In this document: piece by piece, positions 1 through 6,848 of the stretch
How positions within the stretch are numbered: position 1 is the stretch's first letter
Layout: each line of letters begins with the position of its first letter
From: JBOGZD01 sp050697155
GTDB taxonomy: Bacteria > Actinomycetota > Thermoleophilia > Solirubrobacterales > 70-9
Length of the DNA stretch: 19,959 bases
Direction: 5' to 3'
Assembly (NCBI GenBank): GCA_050697155.1
Contig: JBOGZD010000050.1
Span: 1 to 19,959 of the forward strand
Position numbers and translations under genes: made by a program
Notes under the pieces: generated by a model
Told to the model about the DNA's origin: nothing
Database searches by the model: none
The model's input: only the letters and a program-made list of their open reading frames with translations

Positions 1-386
1 GTGCGCGCGCCCGCCGGCGCCAGCGCCCGCGCCGAGACCGCGGCGGCGGCGCCGGTCCGCAGCGAGGTCACCGTCGCGCAGTCGACGATCGCGAGCAGCT
101 CGCCCGACTCGGCGCTTGAGACGAGCAGCGCCCCGGCGACCACCGGCAGCCCGCGCTCCGGGTTGTGCGGGAACGAGGTCACCCACTTGAGCACCGCGAG
201 CCCGTCGCCGCGGGCCGGCATGGCGCGGAAGTCGCCGTGCGGCGGCGAGTCGACGTAGATCTTCGCCGGCATCTGCCAGTCGCCGGCTGCATGGCGCTCG
301 AACGCCGTGGCCGTGCGCTGGATCGCCTCCTCGGGCCCGACCGCGGCGAGCACCGAGGCGGCGTCGAAGACGGGGATCTCAGCCAT
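1..386 (-). CDS. Ornithine cyclodeaminase / mu-crystallin family protein (N-terminal part, cut by window edge)
   Basis: The minus strand reads open from an ATG at 386-384 to the window edge, giving 128 residues beginning MAEIPVFDAASVLAAVGPEE. Recognisable family features are the early GPEEAIQRTATAFERHAAG helix, the KIYVDSP and DFRAMPA strands, a LKWVTSFPHNP segment, and VDCATVTSLRTGAAAAVSAR, the stretch where this family has its conserved R-T-(G/A)-A-A motif before the NAD(P)-binding Rossmann domain. The Rossmann part lies outside the window. Members are NAD(P)-dependent ornithine cyclodeaminases, alanine dehydrogenases or ketimine reductases; the substrate cannot be told from this fragment. 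A TAGCCT hexamer sits 9 nt upstream and there is no good Shine-Dalgarno, so translation may be leaderless. Family fairly sure, exact enzyme not. Confidence 0.8.
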   Translation of the reverse strand, partial: MAEIPVFDAASVLAAVGPEEAIQRTATAFERHAAGDWQMPAKIYVDSPPHGDFRAMPARGDGLAVLKWVTSFPHNPERGLPVVAGALLVSSAESGELLAIVDCATVTSLRTGAAAAVSARALAPAGAR

Positions 387-395
387 CGCCGGCGG

Positions 396-401
396 AGGCT
401 A
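396..401 (-). promoter_or_regulatory. Putative -10 box for the cyclodeaminase-family gene
   Basis: On the minus strand TAGCCT ends 9 nt before the ATG at 386. The same TAnnnT-plus-short-gap arrangement recurs before several other genes in the window. No clear -35 is visible. Confidence 0.4.
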
Positions 402-439
402 GAGGGGAGGCCCACTAGATGAGCAATGGGGCCGGGTAC

Positions 440-445
440 TAGATT
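440..445 (+). promoter_or_regulatory. Putative -10 box for the small 78-aa gene
   Basis: TAGATT ends 10 nt before the ATG at 456. It lies downstream of the alternative ATG at 426, which supports 456 as the start. No recognisable -35. Confidence 0.4.
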
Positions 446-455
446 TTCGGCGACC

Positions 456-692
456 ATGAGCGGCGCGAACGGAAGGCGGCGGCCACCCCGGCCGCGGATC
501 GAGCTGGTCTCGGCCGGGGCCTCGGAGTCCGAGGCGGCGGCGATCGTCGCCGCGCTCGAGCGATTCCTCGCCGACACGGCCCCTGTCGCCGCAAGCGAGC
601 CGCCCGAGAGCCGCTGGCAGCTGGCGGCCCTCGACGAGGGCATCTCCGCCCGCCAGATCAGCGGCTCGAGCTGGGGTCCGGCACGCGGCTGA
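456..692 (+). CDS. Small protein, possible acyl-CoA carboxylase epsilon subunit
   Basis: The protein has 78 residues: a basic N-terminus (SGANGRRRPPRPR), a short strand IELVSAGAS, a helix ESEAAAIVAALERFLADT, and a C-terminal ESRWQLAALDEGISAR...SSWG segment. A beta-helix core ending in W-x(5-6)-L-x-G-x...SW resembles the short epsilon subunits of actinobacterial acyl-CoA/propionyl-CoA carboxylases, which bridge the alpha and beta subunits. That is a motif-level resemblance only, and no carboxylase alpha or beta gene lies in the window to support it. An in-frame ATG at 426 would add ten residues, but a -10-like TAGATT between the two ATGs favours 456. If it is not AccE, it is an unassigned small actinobacterial protein. 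Confidence 0.55.
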   Translation: MSGANGRRRPPRPRIELVSAGASESEAAAIVAALERFLADTAPVAASEPPESRWQLAALDEGISARQISGSSWGPARG

Positions 693-704
693 TCGCCCTC
701 CCGG

Positions 705-733
705 TTGCCCCGGAGCCCGCCAGCGGATAGAAA
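705..733 (+). promoter_or_regulatory. Putative promoter of the dodecin gene
   Basis: TTGCCC at 705-710 and TAGAAA at 728-733 are separated by 17 bp. This would give a 5' leader of about 35 nt carrying the AAGGAGG Shine-Dalgarno at 764-770. Confidence 0.35.
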
Positions 734-776
734 GGGGTGCACGCAGCGGGCAAACCGCGGCTGAAGGAGGACTGAA

Positions 777-986
777 GTGGCAGTTGTGAAGATCATCGAG
801 CTCGTCGGCAGCTCGAAGACCTCGACCGACGACGCGGCGAAGCAGGCGCTCACCCAGGCGCAGAGCTCGCTGCGGAACATTCGCGCCGTTGACATCGTCT
901 CGACCGGGATCCGGGGCGAGAACCTCGACGAGTACCGCGCCCACGTCCGGGTCGCGTTCCTGATCGAGGGCAGCGACGTCGACTAG
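777..986 (+). CDS. Dodecin-family protein lacking the canonical flavin-stacking Trp
   Basis: This 69-residue protein starts at GTG, 6 nt after a strong AAGGAGG (764-770). It matches the dodecin fold (beta-alpha-beta-beta): VVKIIELVGSSKTS, helix DDAAKQALTQAQSSLR, strands AVDIVSTGIRG and YRAHVRVAFLIEGS. Dodecins form hollow dodecamers that bind and buffer riboflavin, FMN or FAD. Aligned by eye with the Halobacterium protein, the flavin-stacking Trp36 falls on Ala37 here, and Gln55, which contacts the isoalloxazine ring, falls on Arg54. The fold is well supported, but flavin binding is doubtful. The gene appears monocistronic and is followed by a GC hairpin at 988-1008. Confidence 0.88.
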   Translation: MAVVKIIELVGSSKTSTDDAAKQALTQAQSSLRNIRAVDIVSTGIRGENLDEYRAHVRVAFLIEGSDVD

Positions 987-987
987 A

Positions 988-1008
988 CCGGCGGCGGCAA
1001 GCCGCCGG
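988..1008 (+). terminator. GC-rich hairpin after the dodecin gene
   Basis: CCGGCGGC (988-995) pairs perfectly with GCCGCCGG (1001-1008) around a GGCAA loop, two bases after the dodecin stop codon. There is no T-tract, so it is either a U-less terminator or a 3'-end stabiliser. Confidence 0.5.
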
Positions 1009-1018
1009 CCCGGGGGAG

Positions 1019-1061
1019 GTGGGCTACTTCGACCCGCGTACGGATGGTCGATGTAGCCCAC
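1019..1061. terminator. Long inverted repeat between convergent genes, likely bidirectional terminator
   Basis: GTGGGCTACTTCGACC (1019-1034) is complementary to GGTCGATGTAGCCCAC (1046-1061) at 15 of 16 positions, with an 11-nt loop. It lies between the convergent dodecin and beta-helix/RTX genes and reads almost the same on both strands. It has no T-run, which is usual for high-GC actinobacterial terminators. Confidence 0.55.
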
Positions 1062-1112
1062 CCCCGTCGGCGGATAGACGTTTAGGAGCCAGCCCGGCGG
1101 GGCGGGGGCGGG

Positions 1113-2870
1113 TCAGCCGGCCTTCACCACGCGCTCGCAGTTGCGCGAGACCTTGTCCTTGGAGCCGGCGACGGCCACGTCCCGGCCCCCGCCGCAGTTG
1201 ATCTGGTCCCGCCCTCCCCCGCCGACGATCCGGTCGCGGCCGGCGTTTCCCTTGAGCTTGTCCTTGCCGGGACCGCCCCTCAGCCGATCCCGGCCGGCGC
1301 CGCCGGCGAGCCGGTCCCTGCCCGCGCCCCCGTCGAGCCGGTCGTCGCCCCCCTGGCCGCGGAGCCTGTCCCGGCCCGCCTGCCCCTTGAGCCTGTCCCT
1401 GCCCCCGCGCCCCTTGAGCTGGTCGTTTCCCCGGCCTCCCCGGACCACGTCCTTGCCGCCGCCCCCGTTGAGGCAGTCGTCGCCTCCGCGGCCGTTGATC
1501 ACGTCGTCGCCGCCGAGGCCGAAGATCGCGTCGGCCGCATCGGTCCCGGCGAGGTCATCGTCGCCGCTGGTGCCGGCGACGAGCACGAGGTCGGCGCCCC
1601 GGCAGTTGACCCGCGCCTCCGGCGCCGCGAGCTCGACCGCGCCGATGTCGGTCGCGTCCGAGCCGGGTGGGCTGCCGATCTCGCGGAGGTCGACGGTCCG
1701 CGGCAATCCCCGCTGATCGGTAAGGAGCCCGCCGGCGATCCCAGCCTCGAGCGCGGGGCTCAGCGGCGCCGGCAGGTGGGTCAGGGTCGGGCCGCCGTTG
1801 GCGGCCAGCGGCCCGAGCTGCGGGTCGGCGCCGAGCACGTTCGAGCCGACCGGGCTCTCGACCGCGGGCACGTCGCTCGGCCGCTCGATCAGGCTGAACC
1901 CGAAGGCGAACAGGCCCAGGTCCTCGGCGGGGACGTCGTCGTCGTCACCCAGGTCGGGCTCCTCGTCGGTGGCGAAGTTGCCGGCGACGATCGTGCTGCG
2001 CAGCTCCAGCACGTCCTCGCCCTCGGCATCGTCGTCGACGAGCAGCGCCCAGATCCCGCCGCCCTCGGCGGCCGAGTTGGCGAAGATCGTCGAGTTGGCG
2101 AACAGGCGCTCGGTGTCGCGGTCGTTGTTGCTGTAGACGCCGCCGCCGTTGGCGTCGGCGGTGTTGCCGCTGATGGTCGAGTTGAGGATCGTGACTGCGT
2201 CGTCCTGGCCCCAGATCGCGAGGCCGCCGCCGTTGCCTCCGGACTGGTTGCCGGTGAAGGTGCTCGCCGCGATCGTCACCGGCCCGCTGGTGTCGTAGAG
2301 CGACGCCCCGCCCCCGACATCGCCGGCGTCGTTGGCGGCGAGGGTCGAGGCGTGGATGGTCATCGAGCCGCCGCGGGCCCAGATCCCGCCACCGCCGGAT
2401 TGCGAGTGGTTGCCGGCGATCACCAACCCCGAGACGGTCAGGTCCGGCGCCTCGCCGCCGGCGGGGCCTGCGTAGACGGCGCCTCCACGGCCGGCCGTGT
2501 CGCCACCGGTGAGGGTGAGACCGGAGATCGAGACGCTCTCGCCGGCGGCCTCGAAGGCGGACGCGTAGAAGACCCGGTCGAGCCCGTTCGCATCGACCGT
2601 CACCTGGTCGGCGCGCGGGCCATGGATCTCGAGGCCGTCGGAGTCGATCGGCAGGGAATCGTCGAGCTCGATCGTCCCGGTGACCGTGGCCTGGAAGGTG
2701 ATGACGTCGTCCTCGCCATTCGCGTTCGCCTGCTCGATCGCGTCGCGCAGGCTGCCCGTGCCGTCGTTGGCCGTGTTCGTGACCTCGAACGGCGCCGCCT
2801 CGGCCGCCGGCGCGAAGAGAGCGCTCGCCCCCAGCGCCGTCCCGGCTCCAACCGCTGCCCGCCTGCCCAT
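1113..2870 (-). CDS. Secreted right-handed beta-helix protein with choice-of-anchor-Q-like region and C-terminal RTX-like repeats
   Basis: The ATG at 2870 gives 585 residues. Residues 1-25 are a signal peptide (MGRRAAVGAG..., hydrophobic core, cleavage likely after AEA; the RR pair is only weakly Tat-like). The mature start FEVTNTANDGTGSLRDAIEQAN is typical of secreted parallel beta-helix proteins. Residues about 60-330 carry repeated rungs with NST(I/F)xGN and GGGI/GGGV motifs, and residues about 340-415 the GADPQLGPLAANGGPT...DIGAVEL signature seen in choice-of-anchor-Q proteins. Residues 420-585 hold about twelve GGxGxDxLxG-type nonapeptides, unusually rich in Lys/Arg, ending in a Cys-containing cap. 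It is probably an extracellular adhesin or polysaccharide-interacting protein; no enzymatic residues can be assigned. A longer frame to 2942 exists, but the signal peptide and promoter (2879-2908) fix the start at 2870. Confidence 0.85.
   Translation of the reverse strand: MGRRAAVGAGTALGASALFAPAAEAAPFEVTNTANDGTGSLRDAIEQANANGEDDVITFQATVTGTIELDDSLPIDSDGLEIHGPRADQVTVDANGLDRVFYASAFEAAGESVSISGLTLTGGDTAGRGGAVYAGPAGGEAPDLTVSGLVIAGNHSQSGGGGIWARGGSMTIHASTLAANDAGDVGGGASLYDTSGPVTIAASTFTGNQSGGNGGGLAIWGQDDAVTILNSTISGNTADANGGGVYSNNDRDTERLFANSTIFANSAAEGGGIWALLVDDDAEGEDVLELRSTIVAGNFATDEEPDLGDDDDVPAEDLGLFAFGFSLIERPSDVPAVESPVGSNVLGADPQLGPLAANGGPTLTHLPAPLSPALEAGIAGGLLTDQRGLPRTVDLREIGSPPGSDATDIGAVELAAPEARVNCRGADLVLVAGTSGDDDLAGTDAADAIFGLGGDDVINGRGGDDCLNGGGGKDVVRGGRGNDQLKGRGGRDRLKGQAGRDRLRGQGGDDRLDGGAGRDRLAGGAGRDRLRGGPGKDKLKGNAGRDRIVGGGGRDQINCGGGRDVAVAGSKDKVSRNCERVVKAG
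1197..1508 (-). repeat. Tandem 27-bp coding repeats (RTX-like nonapeptides)
   Basis: DNA coding for successive GGxGxDxLx units, recognisable as recurring ccg-gcc-gcc / gag-ccg-gtc blocks every 27 bp. The repeats are imperfect and code in frame throughout. Confidence 0.75.
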
Positions 2871-2878
2871 CGCAGCAG

Positions 2879-2908
2879 ACCATATGCCGCGCCAACGCAG
2901 GGCGTCAA
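2879..2908 (-). promoter_or_regulatory. Consensus-like promoter of the secreted beta-helix gene
   Basis: On the minus strand TTGACG (2908-2903), an 18-bp spacer and TATGGT (2884-2879) are followed by only 8 nt before the ATG at 2870. This is the best-formed promoter in the window and predicts a leaderless or nearly leaderless transcript. Confidence 0.6.
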
Positions 2909-2924
2909 GGGCCGCAGCCGCGAC

Positions 2925-2945
2925 GGCTTGGCGCCCGGTCAAGCC
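2925..2945. promoter_or_regulatory. Inverted repeat between divergent beta-helix and sulfite reductase genes
   Basis: GGCTTG (2925-2930) and CAAGCC (2940-2945) form a perfect 6-bp dyad with a 9-bp spacer. It sits 16 bp upstream of the minus-strand -35 and about 50 bp upstream of the sulfite reductase -10. It is a candidate operator with no known match. Confidence 0.25.
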
Positions 2946-2994
2946 TTGGGCGCGATCCGCCGATCAAATACCCGAAACCCAATCAGGATTTGTG

Positions 2995-3000
2995 TAATAT
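2995..3000 (+). promoter_or_regulatory. Putative -10 box of the sulfate assimilation operon
   Basis: TAATAT ends 11 nt before the ATG at 3012 and no Shine-Dalgarno lies between. No consensus -35 is present 16-18 bp upstream, so the promoter may need an activator. Confidence 0.45.
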
Positions 3001-3011
3001 CACCCAGTCTC

Positions 3012-4937
3012 ATGGAGCCGACCGCTGCCCCTGCGCAGAAGCCGAAGGCACGCGCGCCTGAGAAGGCCAAGGCGCCCCCCGCCGAGAAGCCGAAGGCCTC
3101 CCCCACCGAGCTCGACCAGGACAAGGGCAAGGTCCAGAAGGGCAAGGGGAAGGTCGGGTCGCTCGAGAACCCGGAGGTATACGAGAACGTCCCCGGGCAC
3201 GTGATCCCGATCCTCGAGCGCGAGTTCGACGACTTCGACACCGAGGCGGCGAGCTTCATGCGCGGCGAGCAGCCCGAGGAGCAGTTCATCGGCTTCCGGC
3301 TCAAGCAGGGCGTCTACGGCCAGCGCCAGCCGGACGTGCAGATGGTCCGGGTGAAGCTGCCGATGGGTGGCATCACCGCCGACCAGCTCGACGCGTTCGC
3401 CTCGGTGATCGAGAAGTACGTACCGCTGGACAAGGGCCACGTCACCACCCGCCAGAACATCCAGCTCCACCACGTCCCCCTCCCGGACGCCGCGCAGCTG
3501 ATCCGCGAGCTCTCCGACGCCGGGCTCTCCTCACGCGAGGGCTGCGGGAACACAGTCCGCAACGTCACCGGCGATCCCTACGCCGGGATCACCGAGGGCG
3601 AGCTGTTCGACATCACCCCGTACGCGGCCGCCTACGTGCGCTACTTCGTCCGCCACCCGGTGACCCAGCTGATGCCGCGCAAGGTAAAGACCGCCTTCAC
3701 CGCCACCGACGAGGACGTGGCGATCACCGGGATCCACGACATCGGCTTCATCCCCCGCGAGCGCGACGGCGTGCGCGGGGTCGAGATCAGGGTCGGCGGC
3801 GGGACCTCGATCATGCCCCGGATCGCCCCCACCCTCTACGAGTTCGTCGAGCTCGAGAACGGCGACTACCTGAAGGTCGCCGAGGCGGTCTTCCGGATCT
3901 TCGACCGCCAGGAGTGGCTGCGCGCGAACCGCGCCCGCGCCCGGATCAAGGTGCTGATCGACAAGATCGGCATCGACGCCTTCCGCGAGATGGTCGAGGA
4001 AGAGCTCCAGGGCGACTGGGTGGCAGAGCGCGACTTCGGCATCGAGCGGCTGAAGTTCGTCCACGACGAGGAGGCGAACGCGCCAGCTCCGCCGGCAGCC
4101 GCCGCGAGCCCGAACGGTGACCGGTCTGAGTTCGACCGCTTCTTCGAGTCCAACGTGCGTCCGCAGCGCCAGGAGGGCTTCAGCGCGGTCACCGTGAAGG
4201 TGACGCGCGGCGACCTGACTCCGGAGCAGCTCCGCGGCGTCGGAGAGATCATGCGCGAGCTCACCGGCGGCTCGGCGCGCACCACCGTGCAGCAAAACCT
4301 CGTTCTGCGCTGGGTCCGCGACGAGGCCGTCTACGACGTCTGGCAGCGCCTCGCTGAGCTCGGCCTCGGCGGCTCCGGCGCCTTCCAGATCAACGACGTC
4401 GTCTCCTGCCCCGGAACCGACAGCTGCAAGCTCGGGATCACGAGCTCGATGGGCCTCAACCAGGCGATCGAGGAGCGGATCGAGGCGATGGGGATCACCG
4501 ACCCGCTGACCCGCAAGATCCACATCAAGATGTCGGGCTGCCCGAACGGCTGCGCCCAGCACCACATCGGCAACATCGGCTTCTACGGCGGCTCGATCAA
4601 GGTCGGCGAGCGCACGATCCCCGCATACATCGCCCACATCGGCGGCAACTTCGAGGGCGGTGAGGTCGTCTACGGCAATCGCCTGAAGGTGCGCCTGCCG
4701 GCGAAGCGTGTCCCGGAGGCGGTCGAGCGCTGGCTGCGCCACTACGAAGGCGAGCGCTCCGACGGAGAGGTCTTCAACGCCTTCGTCGAGCGGGTCGGCA
4801 CCGAGACGTTCGAGGGGTTGGTGAAGGACCTCGCCCTGCCGGTGGAGTTCAACCTCGAGACGATGAACCAGTTCATCGACTGGAACCGCTCGGAGCCCTA
4901 CAAGGTGGAGCGCGGCGAGGGCGAGTGCGCGATCTGA
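3012..4937 (+). CDS. Ferredoxin-dependent sulfite reductase (siroheme/[4Fe-4S], SirA/NirA type)
   Basis: This 641-residue protein has the duplicated nitrite/sulfite reductase architecture. Residues 1-55 are a Lys/Pro/Ala-rich disordered extension. The first half, about 56-350, includes GFRLKQGVYGQRQPD, TTRQNIQLHHVPL and CGNTVRNVTGDPYAG. A low-complexity linker (APAPPAAAASPNGD) follows, and the second half ends in the siroheme/4Fe-4S motif with C466, C472, C510 and C514 (CPGTDSC and SGCPNGC). It should reduce sulfite to sulfide with six electrons from ferredoxin. Nitrite reductases share this fold; the overlap with cysH, sat and cysC argues for sulfite, as in the mycobacterial sirA-cysH pair. 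Y102 and C178 lie in regions that may correspond to the mycobacterial Tyr-Cys crosslink, which is tentative. The frame is open far upstream, but ATG 3012 follows a -10 box and antisense coding, so the upstream part is not real. Confidence 0.93.
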   Translation: MEPTAAPAQKPKARAPEKAKAPPAEKPKASPTELDQDKGKVQKGKGKVGSLENPEVYENVPGHVIPILEREFDDFDTEAASFMRGEQPEEQFIGFRLKQGVYGQRQPDVQMVRVKLPMGGITADQLDAFASVIEKYVPLDKGHVTTRQNIQLHHVPLPDAAQLIRELSDAGLSSREGCGNTVRNVTGDPYAGITEGELFDITPYAAAYVRYFVRHPVTQLMPRKVKTAFTATDEDVAITGIHDIGFIPRERDGVRGVEIRVGGGTSIMPRIAPTLYEFVELENGDYLKVAEAVFRIFDRQEWLRANRARARIKVLIDKIGIDAFREMVEEELQGDWVAERDFGIERLKFVHDEEANAPAPPAAAASPNGDRSEFDRFFESNVRPQRQEGFSAVTVKVTRGDLTPEQLRGVGEIMRELTGGSARTTVQQNLVLRWVRDEAVYDVWQRLAELGLGGSGAFQINDVVSCPGTDSCKLGITSSMGLNQAIEERIEAMGITDPLTRKIHIKMSGCPNGCAQHHIGNIGFYGGSIKVGERTIPAYIAHIGGNFEGGEVVYGNRLKVRLPAKRVPEAVERWLRHYEGERSDGEVFNAFVERVGTETFEGLVKDLALPVEFNLETMNQFIDWNRSEPYKVERGEGECAI

Positions 4938-5764
4938 TGAACAGTCGCAAGTCGCCAGTCGCCAGTCGCCAGGGCAACGGGTCGAGGCCGCGGCCGCTGC
5001 ACGAGCTGCTCGAGGTGAGCTCGAACGGCAACGGGGCGTCACCGAACGGCAACGGCGGGCCGGCGAAGCCGCCGATGATCGGCGGCGAGATCGTCGACCC
5101 CGTCGAGGTCGCCGCCGACATCGAGGAGCTCGACGCGGCCGACGCGATCGCGTGGGTGATCGAGCGCTTTCACCCCGACCTGCGCTTCGCGGTCTCGTTC
5201 CAGAAGACGAGCTCGGTGACGATCGACCTCGCCCACCGGATCGAGCCCGCCGCGCGGTTCTTCTACCTCGATACGGAGCTGCTCTTCCCCGAGACCTACG
5301 CCACCCGCGACGCCCTCGCCCGGCATTTCGAGATCGAGTTCGAGCGCTTCGGCGGGATCGCGCTGGACCAGCAGGAGGCAGAGCACGGCGCTAACCTCTG
5401 GCGCCGCGATCCGGACGCCTGCTGCGCGATCCGCAAGGTCGAGGTCATGCACGAGGCCCTCAGAGGGGCGGAGTGCTGGGTTTCAGGGATCCGCAGGGTC
5501 GACTCCGAGACGCGCGCCAGCGCGGCGAAGTTCAGTTGGGACCAGCGCTTCGGGCTCTGGAAGCTGAACCCGCTCGCCGACTGGGACGACAAGCGAGTCT
5601 GGAACTACATAAAGGAACGCCACGTGCCCTACAACCCACTGCACGACCAGGGATATCCGTCGATCGGCTGCATGCCGTGCACCGCGATGGCGCCCGACGG
5701 CGATGATGCCCGCGCCGGCCGCTGGGCCGGAACCGACCGGACCGAGTGCGGAATCAATGGGTAG
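4937..5764 (+). CDS. cysH: APS/PAPS reductase (assimilatory, [4Fe-4S] type)
   Basis: The 275-residue enzyme reduces adenylylsulfate (or PAPS) to sulfite with thioredoxin. The adenylyl-sulfate binding motif SFQKTSSV is followed by LDTELLFPETY, a CC pair at C162/C163 (ACCAIRK), VSGIRRVDSETRA, NPLADWDDKRVWNYI, C245-x2-C248, and the catalytic Cys C271 in TECGIN at the extreme C-terminus. The four paired cysteines are the 4Fe-4S ligands that mark the APS-reductase type. The ATG at 4937 overlaps the sulfite reductase stop (TGATG), implying translational coupling; a GTG at 4925 is also possible. The first 50 residues are low-complexity, partly encoded by four copies of a 7-bp repeat, and the conserved domain begins near residue 50. 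An internal ATG at 5075 could therefore also serve as a start. Confidence 0.93.
   Translation: MNSRKSPVASRQGNGSRPRPLHELLEVSSNGNGASPNGNGGPAKPPMIGGEIVDPVEVAADIEELDAADAIAWVIERFHPDLRFAVSFQKTSSVTIDLAHRIEPAARFFYLDTELLFPETYATRDALARHFEIEFERFGGIALDQQEAEHGANLWRRDPDACCAIRKVEVMHEALRGAECWVSGIRRVDSETRASAAKFSWDQRFGLWKLNPLADWDDKRVWNYIKERHVPYNPLHDQGYPSIGCMPCTAMAPDGDDARAGRWAGTDRTECGING
4943..4970 (+). repeat. Heptanucleotide tandem repeat inside the 5' end of cysH
   Basis: There are four consecutive copies of AGTCGC(C/A): one AGTCGCA followed by three AGTCGCC. The unit length is not a multiple of three, so any change in copy number would shift the reading frame from the ATG at 4937. Confidence 0.85.
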
Positions 5765-6848
5765 CGCTGAGACGGCGCTGGCGCTGACGCTCACCGCGCG
5801 CCAGGCCTCGGACTTCGAGCTGCTCGCAAACGGCGGCTTCGCGCCGCTCACAGGCTTCCTCGGCTCCGAGGACTGGCGATCGGTGTGCGAGGAGATGCGC
5901 CTGCGTTCCGGCGACATCTGGCCGATCCCGATCACGCTGGCGACCGACCTCGAATGCTCGGTCGGCGACGTGGTCGAGCTGAGCGCCCCCAACGGCAAGC
6001 AGCTCGGCCGCCTGACCGTCGAGGAGATCTTCGAGCGCGACACCGAGCAGGAGGCCGAGCAGGCCTACCTGACCACGGACTCCGAGCACCCCGGCGTCGC
6101 TGCGATCTACGAGGAGGGCAGCCGCTGCCTCGCCGGACCGATCGAGGCCGACGCGCTTCCCGATCACGACGAGGCGTTCATGCGCCGCTACCAGACGCCG
6201 GAGGAGTCGCGCAAGGCGTTCGCCGAGCGCGGCTGGAAGCGGATCGTCGCCTTTCAGACGCGCAACCCGATCCACCGCGCGCACGAGTACCTGACCAAGG
6301 CGGCGCTGGAGATCTGCGACGGCCTCTACATCCACCCCCTGATCGGCGAGACGAAGAAGGGCGACATCCCCGCCGACGTGCGGATGCGCTGCTACGAGGT
6401 CCTGATGGACAACTACTACCACCCCGACCACGTGATGCTCGGCATCAACCCGGGCAAGATGCACTACGCGGGGCCGCGGGAGGCGGTCCTGCACGCGATC
6501 ATCCGCCGCAACTACGGCTGCACGCACTTCATCGTCGGCCGTGACCACGCCGGCGTCGGCGACTACTACGGCACCTACGACGCGCAGCGGATCTTCGACG
6601 ACATCGACACCGCCGAGCTCGGGATCACGCCGCTGTTCTTCGAGCACACCTTCTGGTGTGAAGAGTGCGAGGGGATGGGCTCGGCGAAGACCTGCCCGCA
6701 CCCCCAGGAGTCGCACCTGTTCCTCTCCGGGACCAAGGTGCGGGAGATGCTCGAGGCGGGCGAGAAGCCGCCGCACGAGTTCTCCAGGGACGAGGTTGCT
6801 GAGATCCTGATCGACGCATACAGAAAGGAATCAGCAACCGATGGCTGA
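5757..6848 (+). CDS. sat: Sulfate adenylyltransferase (ATP sulfurylase)
   Basis: This 363-residue homo-oligomer-type ATP sulfurylase makes APS and pyrophosphate from sulfate and ATP. Landmarks are the N-terminal FAPLTGFLGSEDW, the nucleotide-binding QTRNPIHRAHEY (Q167-H176; QxRNPxHxAH motif), IHPLIGETKKGDIPADVR, and GRDHAGVGDYYG (from G261). A zinc-type cluster C301-x2-C304, C313 and H315 (ending TCPH) matches the zinc-binding subset of this family. The ATG at 5757 lies inside the end of cysH, an 8-nt overlap. An in-frame ATG at 5703 would reach further into cysH, and the conserved N-terminus does not require it. The protein lacks a kinase domain; APS kinase is the next gene. No CysD/CysN pair is seen. 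Confidence 0.94.
   Translation: MGSAETALALTLTARQASDFELLANGGFAPLTGFLGSEDWRSVCEEMRLRSGDIWPIPITLATDLECSVGDVVELSAPNGKQLGRLTVEEIFERDTEQEAEQAYLTTDSEHPGVAAIYEEGSRCLAGPIEADALPDHDEAFMRRYQTPEESRKAFAERGWKRIVAFQTRNPIHRAHEYLTKAALEICDGLYIHPLIGETKKGDIPADVRMRCYEVLMDNYYHPDHVMLGINPGKMHYAGPREAVLHAIIRRNYGCTHFIVGRDHAGVGDYYGTYDAQRIFDDIDTAELGITPLFFEHTFWCEECEGMGSAKTCPHPQESHLFLSGTKVREMLEAGEKPPHEFSRDEVAEILIDAYRKESATDG

Noticed and set aside
1197..1508. Regularly spaced repeats resembling a CRISPR array.
   Set aside because: The 27-bp period is continuous without unique spacers and codes in frame for RTX-like nonapeptides. The same holds for 14911-15147.
1776..3011. A long open frame upstream of sulfite reductase that would add 412 residues to its N-terminus.
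   Set aside because: It is antisense to the well-supported secreted beta-helix gene, has low-complexity composition, and is separated from the conserved domain by the divergent promoter region. ATG 3012 is the sensible start.
3531..5042. A 503-codon minus-strand open frame across sulfite reductase.
   Set aside because: It is a mirror of a conserved plus-strand gene, with Arg/Leu/Val/Asp composition typical of antisense frames at 70% GC and no recognisable motif.
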